From the NCBI RefSeq assembly GCF_003143855.1, contig NZ_QFRK01000010.1, positions 14 to 64,013 on the forward strand: a stretch of 64,000 nucleotides of DNA, in the 5' to 3' direction. Under the pieces are notes generated by a model, which was given only the letters and a program-made list of their open reading frames with translations, ran no database searches and was not told the DNA's origin. The position numbers and the translations under genes were made by a program. The stretch is from Streptomyces sp. NWU339. GTDB taxonomy: Bacteria; Actinomycetota; Actinomycetes; Streptomycetales; Streptomycetaceae. Below, piece after piece: positions 8,765-17,614 of the stretch (within the stretch, counting starts at the first letter, position 1; each line of letters begins with the position of its first letter).

Positions 8765-8793
8765 GGGTGCCCCTCCCTCACGGAGGGGCACCC
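8765..8793. terminator. Hairpin between MMPL gene and sensor kinase
   Basis: GGGTGCCCCTCC and its exact complement GGAGGGGCACCC flank a 5-nt loop, giving a perfect 12-bp stem. There is no T-run, as is usual for actinobacterial terminators. It ends 20 bp before the kinase start, so it may also act as an attenuator or mRNA-end stabiliser. Confidence 0.65.
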
Positions 8794-8813
8794 TCCTCCC
8801 GGAGGATGAACCC

Positions 8814-10102
<1,289 letters not shown>

Positions 10103-10106
<4 letters not shown>

Positions 10107-10765
10107 CCATCCGCGTACTGCTCGCCGACGACCAGACCCTCGTACGGGAGGCGTTCGCCCTGCTCGTCGAGTCGGCGTCCGACATGGAGGTCGTCGGCCA
10201 GGCCGCCACCGGCCGCGAAGCGGCCGAACTGGCCCGCACCCGGCGCGCCGACCTCGTCGTCATGGACATCCGGATGCCCGACCTCGACGGCATCGAGGCC
10301 ACCCGGCTGATCGCCGCCGAGGAGGACCTCGCCGGGGTGAAGGTGCTCGTCCTCACCACCTACGACACCGACGAGAACATCGTGGAGGCGCTGCGCGCCG
10401 GCGCCTCCGGCTTCCTGGTCAAGGACACCAGGCCCGCCGAACTCCTCGACGCCATCCGCACGGTGGCCGCCGGGGAGGCGCTGCTGTCGCCGGGGCCCAC
10501 CGCGCGGCTGATCGAGCGGTTCCTGCGCAGTCCGGCGATGCCGGTGACGGCGGGCCCCGAATGCCTGTCCGACCGCGAGCGGCAGGTGCTCACGCTGGTC
10601 GCACGCGGGCTCAACAACACCGAGGTGGCGGAGGCGTTGGGGCTGAGCCCGCTCACGGCGAAGACCCATGTCAGCCGGATCATGGGCAAGCTGGCGGCCC
10701 GCGACCGGGCCCAACTGGTCATCGTGGCCTACGAGTCGGGCCTGGTGGCACCGGGCACACCGTGA
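10103..10765 (+). CDS. NarL/FixJ-family response regulator
   Basis: 220 aa. The receiver domain has the acidic pair D9-D10 (LLADDQ), phosphoacceptor Asp55 in VVMDIRMPD, Thr near 85 (VLTTYD) and Lys107 (FLVKD). The C-terminal LuxR-type helix-turn-helix reads LSDRERQVLTLVARGLNNTEVAEALGLSPLTAKTHV, written here as overlapping parts: LSDRERQVLTLVARGLNNTE, then ALGLSPLTAKTHVSRIMGKL. It overlaps the kinase stop by ATGA, so the two form one unit. It is expected to bind promoter DNA when phosphorylated; the regulon is unknown. Confidence 0.92.
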
Positions 10766-10781
10766 CCGGCGACGCCGTCGC

Positions 10782-11069
10782 TCAGAGGGCGTGAGCCAGC
10801 CAGCGCTGGATCGTGCTGTTGATGTTGCCGGGCAGGGCGCTGAGTCGGTCGATGGCCTCGCGGTCCTCGGGCCGGGGCGGGATGCCGGCCGCGGTCAGGG
10901 CCGCGTGCAGCTCCAGACGGCGCCGGTCCTGCGGGTCGATGGCGACGTCCAGCCGTTCACCCGGGTGCGGCGGCGTCAGGTGGTAGTCACCGAAGCTGCT
11001 CCCGTCGAGGGCGTAAGGGTCGACGAAGGCACGGTGGTTGGTGCCGAACTCGTAAGCGGAGGCGGTCAC
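10782..11069 (-). CDS. Small hypothetical protein
   Basis: 95 aa, chosen from GTG 11067-11069 because GGAG lies about 8 nt upstream; the frame could start 12 nt earlier without a ribosome binding site. Sequence landmarks are VTASAYEFGTNHRAFVDPYAL, read as VTASAYEFGTNHRAF followed by VDPYAL, and a C-terminal LPGNINSTIQRWLAHAL. It has no membrane segment or known domain. It converges on the response regulator, with stops 14 bp apart. Codon use is typical of the organism, so a real gene is likely. Function is unknown. Confidence 0.5.
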   Translation of the reverse strand: MTASAYEFGTNHRAFVDPYALDGSSFGDYHLTPPHPGERLDVAIDPQDRRRLELHAALTAAGIPPRPEDREAIDRLSALPGNINSTIQRWLAHAL

Positions 11070-11369
11070 GTGGATCTCCAAAGGATGTCGGTCTACCTCA
11101 CAGGAGACCGTCTCGGAGCCCGCCTCGGTGGCACCCCCGCCGAAATGTCACGCCAACAGCGCCATAGCCAGTTCATCCTCCCGTCGGACCAACAGCCCGG
11201 TGAGAGAAGGGAGATGGGGGTGACGCTCTGTGTGCCCGCTTCGACAACCGCATTCGTACGCTTCGACGGCTCTACCCGCAAACGCGTGAATTGAACCGTT
11301 CGCGCACAACTGCTCCACATCCTCGCAGGTCGTACACGCGAACAACGTGAACGACCTCAAGGGGAACCC

Positions 11370-11924
11370 ATGAACCAGCACCACTCTCAGCAGCAGCCCG
11401 GATGGGACGGCTCTCATCATCCGGCAGGTGCTCCGGCGCCCCAGCCGCCGAAGAGGCGCGGGGTCAGCAAGGTCATCGGCCTCGGCTGTGCCGGCATCCT
11501 CGGCCTGATCCTCGTCGTCAGCGTCGCCGCCACTGTGATGGACGGGGGTTCCGACTCCACGGACACCGGCAAGAAAGACAGGGCCGTTGCTGCCGAAGAA
11601 GCGAAGGAGGAGCCCGCCAAGGGCGGGCCGGGGGAGGGGGCGAAGAGTCAGGCCGAGGAGTTCCGGGCCTGTGTCGCCGAGTCCGGCACGCCCACGGAGA
11701 AGGAGGCCGTGAAGCACGTCACCAAGGTGACCGGCGCCGACAAGCGCAACGACATCCTCGACTCGGCCGAGGTTTTCACGGACTTCTCCGGCGGCCTGAC
11801 CGGTCCGCACGCGGGTGAAGGCACGCTGATCGCCTCGGCGTTCACGTCGTGCTACGAATCCGAGAACGGACTGGTCACCGTGTACGGCAAGGACGGCGAA
11901 CCGCTCGCCACCGGGAACTATTGA
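11370..11924 (+). CDS. Membrane-anchored extracytoplasmic protein
   Basis: 184 aa from ATG 11370 with AAGGGGA upstream. A short cytosolic head rich in His, Gln and Pro (residues 1-30) is followed by one membrane helix, VIGLGCAGILGLILVVSVAA (about 35-54). A charged, low-complexity linker (DSTDTGKKDRAVAAEEAKEE, then KGGPGEG) follows. The compact C-terminal domain of ~85 residues has two cysteines (FRACVAE and TSCYES) that could form a disulfide outside the cell. This layout is common in Streptomyces for anchored proteins of unknown function. No catalytic motif is visible. Confidence 0.65.
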   Translation: MNQHHSQQQPGWDGSHHPAGAPAPQPPKRRGVSKVIGLGCAGILGLILVVSVAATVMDGGSDSTDTGKKDRAVAAEEAKEEPAKGGPGEGAKSQAEEFRACVAESGTPTEKEAVKHVTKVTGADKRNDILDSAEVFTDFSGGLTGPHAGEGTLIASAFTSCYESENGLVTVYGKDGEPLATGNY

Positions 11925-11959
11925 TCCACTCGTGGCCGCACGGCCTCGGTGGGGCATCC

Positions 11960-12005
11960 TCCAAAGAACTCGTTGCAAAGGAAGCGTTGCAACGGGTTCT
12001 TTGGA
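11960..12005. promoter_or_regulatory. Long operator and promoter of the ArsR-like gene
   Basis: Two 19-bp arms (11960-11978 and 11987-12005) are inverted complements with one mismatch around an 8-bp centre. Each arm contains CGTTGCAA-type sequence, and CGTTGCAA also repeats directly. TTGCAA at 11987 and TACCGT at 12010 are 17 bp apart and could be -35 and -10. Transcription would then begin at or next to ATG 12023, so a bound repressor would cover the promoter. Confidence 0.65.
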
Positions 12006-12022
12006 GCGATACCGTTGGTGTC

Positions 12023-12607
12023 ATGGACGGCTCCCAGGACCCGCAGCTCCACAGTCTCGACGCCCGCTCGCTGCGCGGGCTCGCGCATCCCCTGCGGATG
12101 CGGTTGCTGAACGCACTACGACACGGGGGGCCGGCCACCGCGTCGCAACTGGCCGCGAAACTGGGGGAGTCCAGCGGCGCGACCAGCTACCACCTGCGCC
12201 AGCTCGCCGCGCACGGCTTCGTCGAAGACGCGCCGGAGCGCGGCAAGGGACGGGAGCGGTGGTGGCGGGCGGTCCACCGGGGCGTGCTGTTCGACGGAAC
12301 GCTGCTCGAGGACCGTGACCCCGAGGTGCGCGGCGCCGCCGACCTGTACCTGCACGAGGCTGCGAACACCCACACCCGGGAAGTCGCCACCTGGCTCGGT
12401 ACCCGCCACGACTGGTCCGAGCAGTGGAGACGCTCCTCGGACATGAGCGACTGGACGCTGAGCCTCACCCCCGAACTCGCCCGTGAACTCGGCGAGAAGA
12501 TGTACGAGCTCATAGAGAGCTACCGGAGCCTGGCCCTCGACGAGGGCACCCCGGACGTCGAGCAGGTGCGCATCCACACGCACGTCATCCCCACCCGCAC
12601 GGACTGA
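12023..12607 (+). CDS. ArsR-like winged-helix repressor
   Basis: 194 aa from ATG 12023; no ribosome binding site precedes it, which fits a leaderless mRNA. The N-terminal winged helix reads LRGLAHPLRMRLLNALRHGG, then TASQLAAKLGESSGATSYHLRQLAAHGFVE in pieces (ASQLAAKLGESSGATSYHLR), then RERWWRAV for the wing. The C-terminal 100 residues are helical with HEAANTHTREVATWLG and ELGEKMYELIESYRSLA. They lack the Cys or His clusters of metal-sensing ArsR proteins, so the ligand is probably not a metal. The large palindrome 18-63 bp upstream suggests autorepression. The gene at 12619 is likely co-transcribed. Confidence 0.8.
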   Translation: MDGSQDPQLHSLDARSLRGLAHPLRMRLLNALRHGGPATASQLAAKLGESSGATSYHLRQLAAHGFVEDAPERGKGRERWWRAVHRGVLFDGTLLEDRDPEVRGAADLYLHEAANTHTREVATWLGTRHDWSEQWRRSSDMSDWTLSLTPELARELGEKMYELIESYRSLALDEGTPDVEQVRIHTHVIPTRTD

Positions 12608-12618
12608 GAGGCCGCCCG

Positions 12619-12807
12619 ATGCACTCCGATACCCACCTCGCGTTGCACCACATCCGCGACACCGAACTCCGTGCGCAGGCCGAGGCGTACCGTCTCGCCG
12701 CCTCCGTCGGACACCCCCGGGCCCTCCGGGCCCGCCTCGGCTGGACCCTCGTGGAGTTAGGCCTGCGGCTCGCCGACGCCCCCAGGACGGCAGTCACCGC
12801 GGCCTAG
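12619..12807 (+). CDS. Small hypothetical protein (62 aa)
   Basis: ATG 12619 lies 11 nt after the ArsR-like stop, with GAGAGG upstream. The product begins MHSDTHLALHHIRDTELRAQ and ends in LGWTLVELGLRLADAP. The N-terminal half is helical and His-rich; the C-terminal half is amphipathic and could lie on a membrane. Tiny proteins of this layout are frequent in Streptomyces. It is probably co-transcribed with the repressor. Function is unknown. Confidence 0.5.
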   Translation: MHSDTHLALHHIRDTELRAQAEAYRLAASVGHPRALRARLGWTLVELGLRLADAPRTAVTAA

Positions 12808-12812
12808 CGGCG

Positions 12813-13028
12813 TCACCGGTCCCCGGCGGGGCGTTCGCCGACGGCGCCTATGAACTCCGTCCAGGCTGCCGCCCCGACCACCAGCACGGGCCCGCCGGCC
12901 ACTTTGCTGTCCCGGACGGGGATGACACCGGGGACGCCGTCGGCGACCATGACACATTCCTCGCCGCCGCTGCCGCCGCTGTAGGTGCTTTTGCGCCAGC
13001 ATGCGTTGGTCAGGTCGTACTCGCACAT
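12813..13028 (-). CDS. DUF397 protein
   Basis: 71 aa: CWRKSTYSGGSGGEECVMVAD at the N-terminus (read as CWRKSTYSGG plus EECVMVAD), then VIPVRDSKVAGGPVLVV and AAWTEFIGAV. The WxKSxxS, CVEVA-like and VRDSK segments define DUF397, the small partner of Scr1/DUF5753 HTH regulators in WhiJ/AbaA-type loci. Its start overlaps the end of the HTH pseudogene upstream by 19 nt, the usual arrangement. The gene looks intact although its partner is broken. Confidence 0.85.
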   Translation of the reverse strand: MCEYDLTNACWRKSTYSGGSGGEECVMVADGVPGVIPVRDSKVAGGPVLVVGAAAWTEFIGAVGERPAGDR

Positions 13029-13844
13029 CGTCTGTAGCCCTCCGCCGCTGCTTCGATCATGGCCAGAGACGCCTCTCGTGACAGAGCTGCGGCCCTGAGG
13101 AGATCGTAATCCGCTCGGATTTTCCTCACTACTGCCGGATCGTCCAGCAGACTGCCTGACAGCACCCCCTCTGTATAGGCGGTCGGCGGCGCGTCCTCGA
13201 ACTCCTTGAGCGTCATCATCTTGCCCATCTGCGGATGTGCCCCGACGGAGAACGGAACCACCTACACCAGAGCCTTGCGGGCGCGGGCCGTCTCTGAGAT
13301 GTGGTCGAGTTGCTCGGCCATCACCGCGGATCCGCCGACCGGTACACGCAGTACCGCCTCATGCAGGACGACCCAATACACCGGCCGGGTAGCGTCCTTG
13401 AGGAGCTGAACACGGTTCATGCGGAGGCCGACCATCTCATCGATGTATCCGTCCGTGGCGAGCGGATTGCTTGCCGTATAGATGGCCCGGGCATACGCGG
13501 GTGTCTGGAGGAGGCCGGGGACCACTGCGGGCGCCCAGTCACAGATGCTCGTTGCCAGCCGCTCCAGTTCTGCTGCATGTGCAAAGTACTCGGCGTACCG
13601 CTGTTCCTTGATGAGCTGTGCGCCACAGCCGTTCGAAAAAGCCGTCGGTTTGCAGTGTGTCGTCGATTCGCTGGGCCACGTCCAGTTGGGGTTTTCGGAT
13701 GGCTTGTTCGAATTGGCCGATGTAACCGCCGGAGACGAACACCCGCGAGCCCAGTTCCACCTGCGTGAACCCTGCCTCCTCCCGGCGGCGCTTCAGTTCC
13801 GCGCCGAAGAACTCCCATGCCGCTTGGCGTGAACCGTTGGCCAT
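13010..13844 (-). pseudogene. Scr1/DUF5753-type XRE regulator, frameshifted and with a stop
   Basis: Reading on the minus strand from ATG 13844, an XRE helix-turn-helix is intact (ELKRRREEAGFTQVELGSRV, then GGYIGQFEQAIRKPQ). Near 13620 an apparent single-base insertion shifts frame: the expected RQLIKEQRYAEYFAHAAELE continues in another frame. The DUF5753 part (VVPGLLQTPAYARAIYTA) then runs to KALV and a TAG at 13262, probably CAG originally. The frame continues to AAEGYRRCASTT and stops at 13010. Two independent lesions argue against a sequencing error. The family binds DNA and controls development or antibiotics through a DUF397 partner; here only the HTH part could be made. Confidence 0.8.
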
Positions 13845-13943
13845 TGCTGAACCCTTTCTCAAGCTTTTTTCATAGCCCGTTATTTGTAGGCCGCAACCCC
13901 CTTCCGAGTGTAGGTTCCGGCGGGCACCTTAAGGACCGGAAGC

Positions 13944-14189
13944 GTGAATGCCGAAAAGAAGGGGATGAGGGTGAAGGCACAGCACTCGGCGCTCTGCGTC
14001 GAAGAAGCGGAGGAAGTGGTGAAAGAGTTGCGGGCGTTACTCGCGAAGACCGGAATTACCCTGCCGTCACTGGGGCTGGACCCGGTGAGTCTTGCGCGGG
14101 AGGCGCCCTGTCCGCTCGTCGACCTGGGGCGGTGCTCCGTGGACACCGCACGGCGGATCGCGGCCGCGATGGCCGCGGCGGCGCGATGA
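13944..14189 (+). CDS. Small protein of the WhiJ-like locus (81 aa)
   Basis: GTG 13944 has GGAAG upstream; ATG 13965 is an alternative start. The product contains CVEEAEEVVKELRALLAKTG, then PSLGLDPVS, CPLVDLGRCSVDTARRIAAAM. It is soluble and helical, and is coupled by ATGA overlap to the next gene. Divergently placed small genes like this pair often accompany Scr1/DUF397 genes in Streptomyces. The role is unknown. Confidence 0.6.
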   Translation: MNAEKKGMRVKAQHSALCVEEAEEVVKELRALLAKTGITLPSLGLDPVSLAREAPCPLVDLGRCSVDTARRIAAAMAAAAR

Positions 14190-14401
14190 GACCGCCGGTC
14201 GGCGTGTACGTCGTGGACACCCGGACCGGGCGGATCGGCATCGTGATGGGCCACGAGGGGCCCTACGTCCAGCTGAGACCGTACGGCGGCGGCCGGGAGT
14301 GGGACGCCGAACCGGACGCCCTGCGCCGGGCGACCCCCGCCGAGCGGTTGCGCGCGGCGACCGCGTACGCCAACGCGCGCAGCCGGGGGGAGCTTCCCTG
14401 A
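14186..14401 (+). CDS. Small SH3-like protein of the WhiJ-like locus (71 aa)
   Basis: ATG 14186 overlaps the previous stop as ATGA. The product begins MRPPVGVYVVDTRTGRIGIV, then GHEGPYVQLRPYGGGREWD. The run of short beta strands suggests an SH3-like barrel as in several small Streptomyces proteins next to HTH/DUF397 pairs. The C-terminus (RRATPAERLRAATAYANARS) is helical. It is translationally coupled to its neighbour, so the two may form one complex. Confidence 0.6.
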   Translation: MRPPVGVYVVDTRTGRIGIVMGHEGPYVQLRPYGGGREWDAEPDALRRATPAERLRAATAYANARSRGELP

Positions 14402-14513
14402 GCCAGGGGCCCTGAGCTGTGCCTGATCGTCCGGCGGGCCCGTCCGGCACGGTCCGCCGGACGGGCCCCGACCGCGTGACGGGGGAGCCCCGGGCGTACG
14501 CGAGAATGGGGGC

Positions 14514-15260
14514 ATGAGTCTGTTCCGCGACGACGGCATCGTGCTGCGCACCCAGAAGCTGGGTGAAGCGGACCGGATCATCACGCTGCTCACGCGCGGT
14601 CACGGACGCGTACGCGCCGTGGCGAGGGGCGTGCGCCGGACGAAGTCCAAGTTCGGTGCCCGCCTCGAACCGTTCTCGCACGTGGACGTGCAGTTCTTCG
14701 CCAAGGGCAGCGAGCTGATCGGGCGCGGCCTCCCGCTGTGCACCCAGAGCGAGACCATCGCGCCGTACGGCGGCGGGATCGTCACCGACTACGCCCGCTA
14801 CACCGCCGGAACGGCCATGCTCGAGACCGCCGAGCGGTTCACCGACAACGAGGGCGAGCCGGCCGTGCAGCAGTACCTGCTGCTCGTGGGCGCCCTCAGG
14901 ACCCTCGCCCGCGGTGAGCACGCGCCGCATCTCGTCCTCGACGCGTTCCTGCTGCGCTCCCTCGCCGTCAACGGCTACGCCCCGAGCTTCGGGGACTGCG
15001 CGAGGTGCGGGATGCCCGGGCCGAACCGGTTCTTCTCGGTCGGGTCCGGCGGTTCCGTCTGCGCCGACTGCCGGGTGCCCGGCAGCGTCGTACCCTCGCC
15101 GGAGGCCCTGGAACTGCTCGGCGCGCTGCTGACGGGGGACTGGGAGACCGCGGACGCGTGCGAGGAGCGGCACGTCCGGGAGGGGAGCGGGCTGGTGTCC
15201 GCCTACCTGCACTGGCATCTCGAGCGCGGGCTGCGCTCACTCCGGTACGTCGAGAAGTAA
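14514..15260 (+). CDS. recO: DNA repair protein RecO
   Basis: 248 aa from ATG 14514. The N-terminal OB fold begins SLFRDDGIVLRTQKLGEADR and continues ITLLTRGHGRVRAVARGVRR, the usual RecO opening. The helical C-terminal domain carries a four-cysteine zinc site (CARCGMPG near 163 and CADCRVPG near 183). RecO works with RecR to load RecA onto SSB-coated DNA in gap repair. It lies 33 nt before uppS, the usual actinobacterial order, so co-transcription is likely. Confidence 0.97.
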   Translation: MSLFRDDGIVLRTQKLGEADRIITLLTRGHGRVRAVARGVRRTKSKFGARLEPFSHVDVQFFAKGSELIGRGLPLCTQSETIAPYGGGIVTDYARYTAGTAMLETAERFTDNEGEPAVQQYLLLVGALRTLARGEHAPHLVLDAFLLRSLAVNGYAPSFGDCARCGMPGPNRFFSVGSGGSVCADCRVPGSVVPSPEALELLGALLTGDWETADACEERHVREGSGLVSAYLHWHLERGLRSLRYVEK

Positions 15261-15293
15261 CCAGAACCCAGCTAGAGGGAGACGAGGAAGCAC

Positions 15294-16142
15294 ATGGCCG
15301 TACGCGGGTTCCTGGGGCGTCAGCGCCGGGAGTACAAGACGCCGGAACCGCACCCCTCCGGCGCGCGGCCCCCGAAGTTCCCCGGTGAGCTGGTCCCCAA
15401 GCACGTGGCGATCGTCATGGACGGCAACGGCCGCTGGGCCAAGGAACGGGGACTGCCGCGCACCGAGGGGCACAAGGTCGGCGCCGAGCGGGTGCTGGAC
15501 GTGCTCCAGGGCGGGATAGAGATGGGTGTCGGCGCCATCTCGCTGTACGCCTTCTCCACCGAGAACTGGAAGCGCTCGCCGGAAGAGGTGCGCTTCCTGA
15601 TGAACTTCAACCGGGACTTCATCCGCAAGTCCCGTGACGAGCTCGACGAACTCGGGATCCGGGTGCGCTGGGTGGGCCGGATGCCCAAGCTGTGGAAGTC
15701 GGTGGCCAAGGAGCTCCAGGTTGCCCAGGAGCAGACCAAGGACAACGACCGGCTCACGCTCTACTTCTGCATGAACTACGGCGGCCGCGCCGAGATCGCC
15801 GACGCGGCGCAGGCCATGGCCGAGGACGTGAAGGCGGGGCGCCTCGACCCGGGCAGGATCACCGAGAAGACCCTGCAGAACTACCTGTACTACCCGGACA
15901 TGCCGGACGTGGACCTGTTCCTGCGGCCGAGCGGTGAGCAGCGCACGTCCAACTACCTGCTGTGGCAGAGCGCCTACGCGGAGATGGTCTTCCAGGACGT
16001 CCTGTGGCCGGACTTCGACCGCCGGGACCTGTGGCGGGCGTGCCTGGAGTTCGCCTCCCGCGACCGGCGTTTCGGCGGTGCGATCCCGAACGAGGAGCTG
16101 CTGGCCATGGAGGGCGAGCAGCCGCAGGAGAGCGGGCGGTAA
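15294..16142 (+). CDS. uppS: Isoprenyl transferase (cis-prenyl diphosphate synthase)
   Basis: 282 aa from ATG 15294 with GACGAGGAAG upstream. The cis-prenyltransferase signature [20 protein letters not shown] has the metal-binding Asp43. Later landmarks are [25 protein letters not shown] and the C-terminal [20 protein letters not shown], read here as [18 protein letters not shown]. The enzyme extends an allylic diphosphate with IPP to make the polyprenyl diphosphate that becomes the cell-wall carrier lipid. Streptomyces often carries a second copy, so this one may not be the only source. A perfect terminator follows. Confidence 0.95.
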   Translation: MAVRGFLGRQRREYKTPEPHPSGARPPKFPGELVPKHVAIVMDGNGRWAKERGLPRTEGHKVGAERVLDVLQGGIEMGVGAISLYAFSTENWKRSPEEVRFLMNFNRDFIRKSRDELDELGIRVRWVGRMPKLWKSVAKELQVAQEQTKDNDRLTLYFCMNYGGRAEIADAAQAMAEDVKAGRLDPGRITEKTLQNYLYYPDMPDVDLFLRPSGEQRTSNYLLWQSAYAEMVFQDVLWPDFDRRDLWRACLEFASRDRRFGGAIPNEELLAMEGEQPQESGR

Positions 16143-16160
16143 CGGGGACGGGCGGGACCA

Positions 16161-16193
16161 CGAAGGGCGCGGAGATCGTCTCCGCGCCCTTCG
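16161..16193. terminator. Bidirectional terminator between uppS and zur
   Basis: A perfect 15-bp stem (CGAAGGGCGCGGAGA and its complement) has a 3-nt TCG loop. It lies between convergent genes and would end transcription from both sides. Confidence 0.85.
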
Positions 16194-16214
16194 CCGTGTC
16201 CCGCGTCCGCGACC

Positions 16215-16637
16215 TCAGTCGTCGCGGCCGGCCGCCGCGCACTCCGCGCAGGTGCCGAAGATCTCCACCGTGTGGGCCACGTTGACGTAGCCGTGTTCGG
16301 CGGCGACGGCCTCCGCCCAGGTCTCCACGACCGGGCCCTCGACCTCGGCCGCCTTGCCGCAGGTGCGGCAGACCAGGTGGTGGTGGTGCTCGCCGGTGGA
16401 GCAACGGCGGTAGACGGACTCACCGTCGGCGGTCCGCAGCACGTCCACCTCGCCGGCCTCGGCGAGGGACTGCAGGGTGCGGTACACCGTGGTGAGCCCC
16501 ACCGAGTCGCCCTTGTGCTTGAGCATGTCGTGCAGTTCCTGCGCACTGCGGAACTCGTCGACATCCTGGAGCGCAGCCGCCACAGCGGCCCGCTGCCTGG
16601 TGGCGCGGCCCTTCACGGGCGGTCCAGCGGTGGTCAC
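16215..16637 (-). CDS. zur: Zinc-responsive repressor Zur (Fur family)
   Basis: 140 aa from GTG 16637, placed 6 nt after AGGAGG; the frame extends further without a better signal. The N-terminal winged helix includes KGRATRQRAAVAAALQ, RSAQELHDMLK and VGLTTVYRTLQSLAEAGEVD (recognition helix). The C-terminal dimer domain has GEHHHHLVCRTCGKAAEVEG, HTVEIFGTCAECA, that is, the metal-binding histidines and two CxxC pairs of the structural zinc site. Zinc-loaded Zur represses zinc uptake. The gene ends the znuA-znuC-znuB-zur run, so it is probably autoregulated through the Zur box before znuA. Confidence 0.95.
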   Translation of the reverse strand: MTTAGPPVKGRATRQRAAVAAALQDVDEFRSAQELHDMLKHKGDSVGLTTVYRTLQSLAEAGEVDVLRTADGESVYRRCSTGEHHHHLVCRTCGKAAEVEGPVVETWAEAVAAEHGYVNVAHTVEIFGTCAECAAAGRDD

Positions 16638-16708
16638 CGGTTTCCTCCTCACGTCCGACTCTGCCGCGGCCATTGTGCCAGTCCGGGGAAGATCCGGGCC
16701 GGGAGCAG

Positions 16709-17611
16709 TCAGGCGTCGGCCTCGCCGGTGGCGTCCCGGCCGGCCGGGACCGCGCATTCCGCGGGGTCCGGGACGGGCTGCGCGGCGGCCAGGGCACGGG
16801 CGCGGCGGCGGGCCAGCGGGGTGGCCAGCGCGGTCAGCACGATGAACGCGGCGATCGTCAGCAGCACGATCGTCGCGCCGGGCGGCACGTCCTGGTAGTA
16901 CGAGGTGACCGTGCCGCCGATGGTCACGGTCACGCCGATGGCGACGGCGACGGCGAAGGTGGCGGCGAAGCTGCGGCTGAGCGCCTGGGCGGCGGCGACG
17001 GGCACCACCATCAGCGCGCTCACCAGCAGCAGGCCGACCACGCGCATCGCGACGGTGACGGTGACCGCCGCCGTGACGGCGGTGAGCAGGTTCAGGAACC
17101 GCACCGGCAGGCCCGTGACCCGTGCGAACTCCTCGTCCTGGCTGACCGCGAACAGCTGGCGGCGCAGACCGAGGGTGACCAGCACGACGAAGGCGGCCAG
17201 CAGGCAGATGGCCGTGACGTCGGACTCGGAGACCGTCGACAGGGAGCCGAAGAGGTAGGAGGTGAGGTTCGCGTTGGACCCGGTCGGGGCGAGGTTGATG
17301 AACATGACACCGCCCGCCATGCCTCCGTAGAAGAGCATGGCGAGGGCGATGTCGCCGCGGGTCCTGCCGTACCAGCGGATCAGTTCCATGAGGACGGCGC
17401 CGAGGACGGAGACCAGGGCCGCCATCCACACCGGCGACCAGGAGAGCAGGAAGCCGAGGCCGACGCCGGTCATCGCGACGTGTCCGATGCCGTCGCCCAT
17501 GAGGGCCTGGCGGCGCTGTACGAGGTAGATGCCGATCGCGGGGGCGGTGATGCCGACCAGGACGGCCGCCAGCAGCGCCCGCTGCATGAAGGCGTAGTTC
17601 AGGATTTCCAT
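16709..17611 (-). CDS. znuB: Zinc ABC transporter permease
   Basis: 300 aa, starting MEILNYAFMQRALLAAVLVG, then IGIYLVQRRQALMGDGIGHV, the typical ABC-3 permease opening. About eight hydrophobic helices follow, including FLLSWSPVWMAALVSVLG and VVGLLLVSALMVVPVAAAQA. The C-terminus is charged and ends near GEADA. It forms the membrane channel for zinc delivered by ZnuA and powered by ZnuC. Three bases separate it from znuC; zur follows 71 nt after it. Confidence 0.93.
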   Translation of the reverse strand: MEILNYAFMQRALLAAVLVGITAPAIGIYLVQRRQALMGDGIGHVAMTGVGLGFLLSWSPVWMAALVSVLGAVLMELIRWYGRTRGDIALAMLFYGGMAGGVMFINLAPTGSNANLTSYLFGSLSTVSESDVTAICLLAAFVVLVTLGLRRQLFAVSQDEEFARVTGLPVRFLNLLTAVTAAVTVTVAMRVVGLLLVSALMVVPVAAAQALSRSFAATFAVAVAIGVTVTIGGTVTSYYQDVPPGATIVLLTIAAFIVLTALATPLARRRARALAAAQPVPDPAECAVPAGRDATGEADA

Positions 17612-17614
17612 GGA

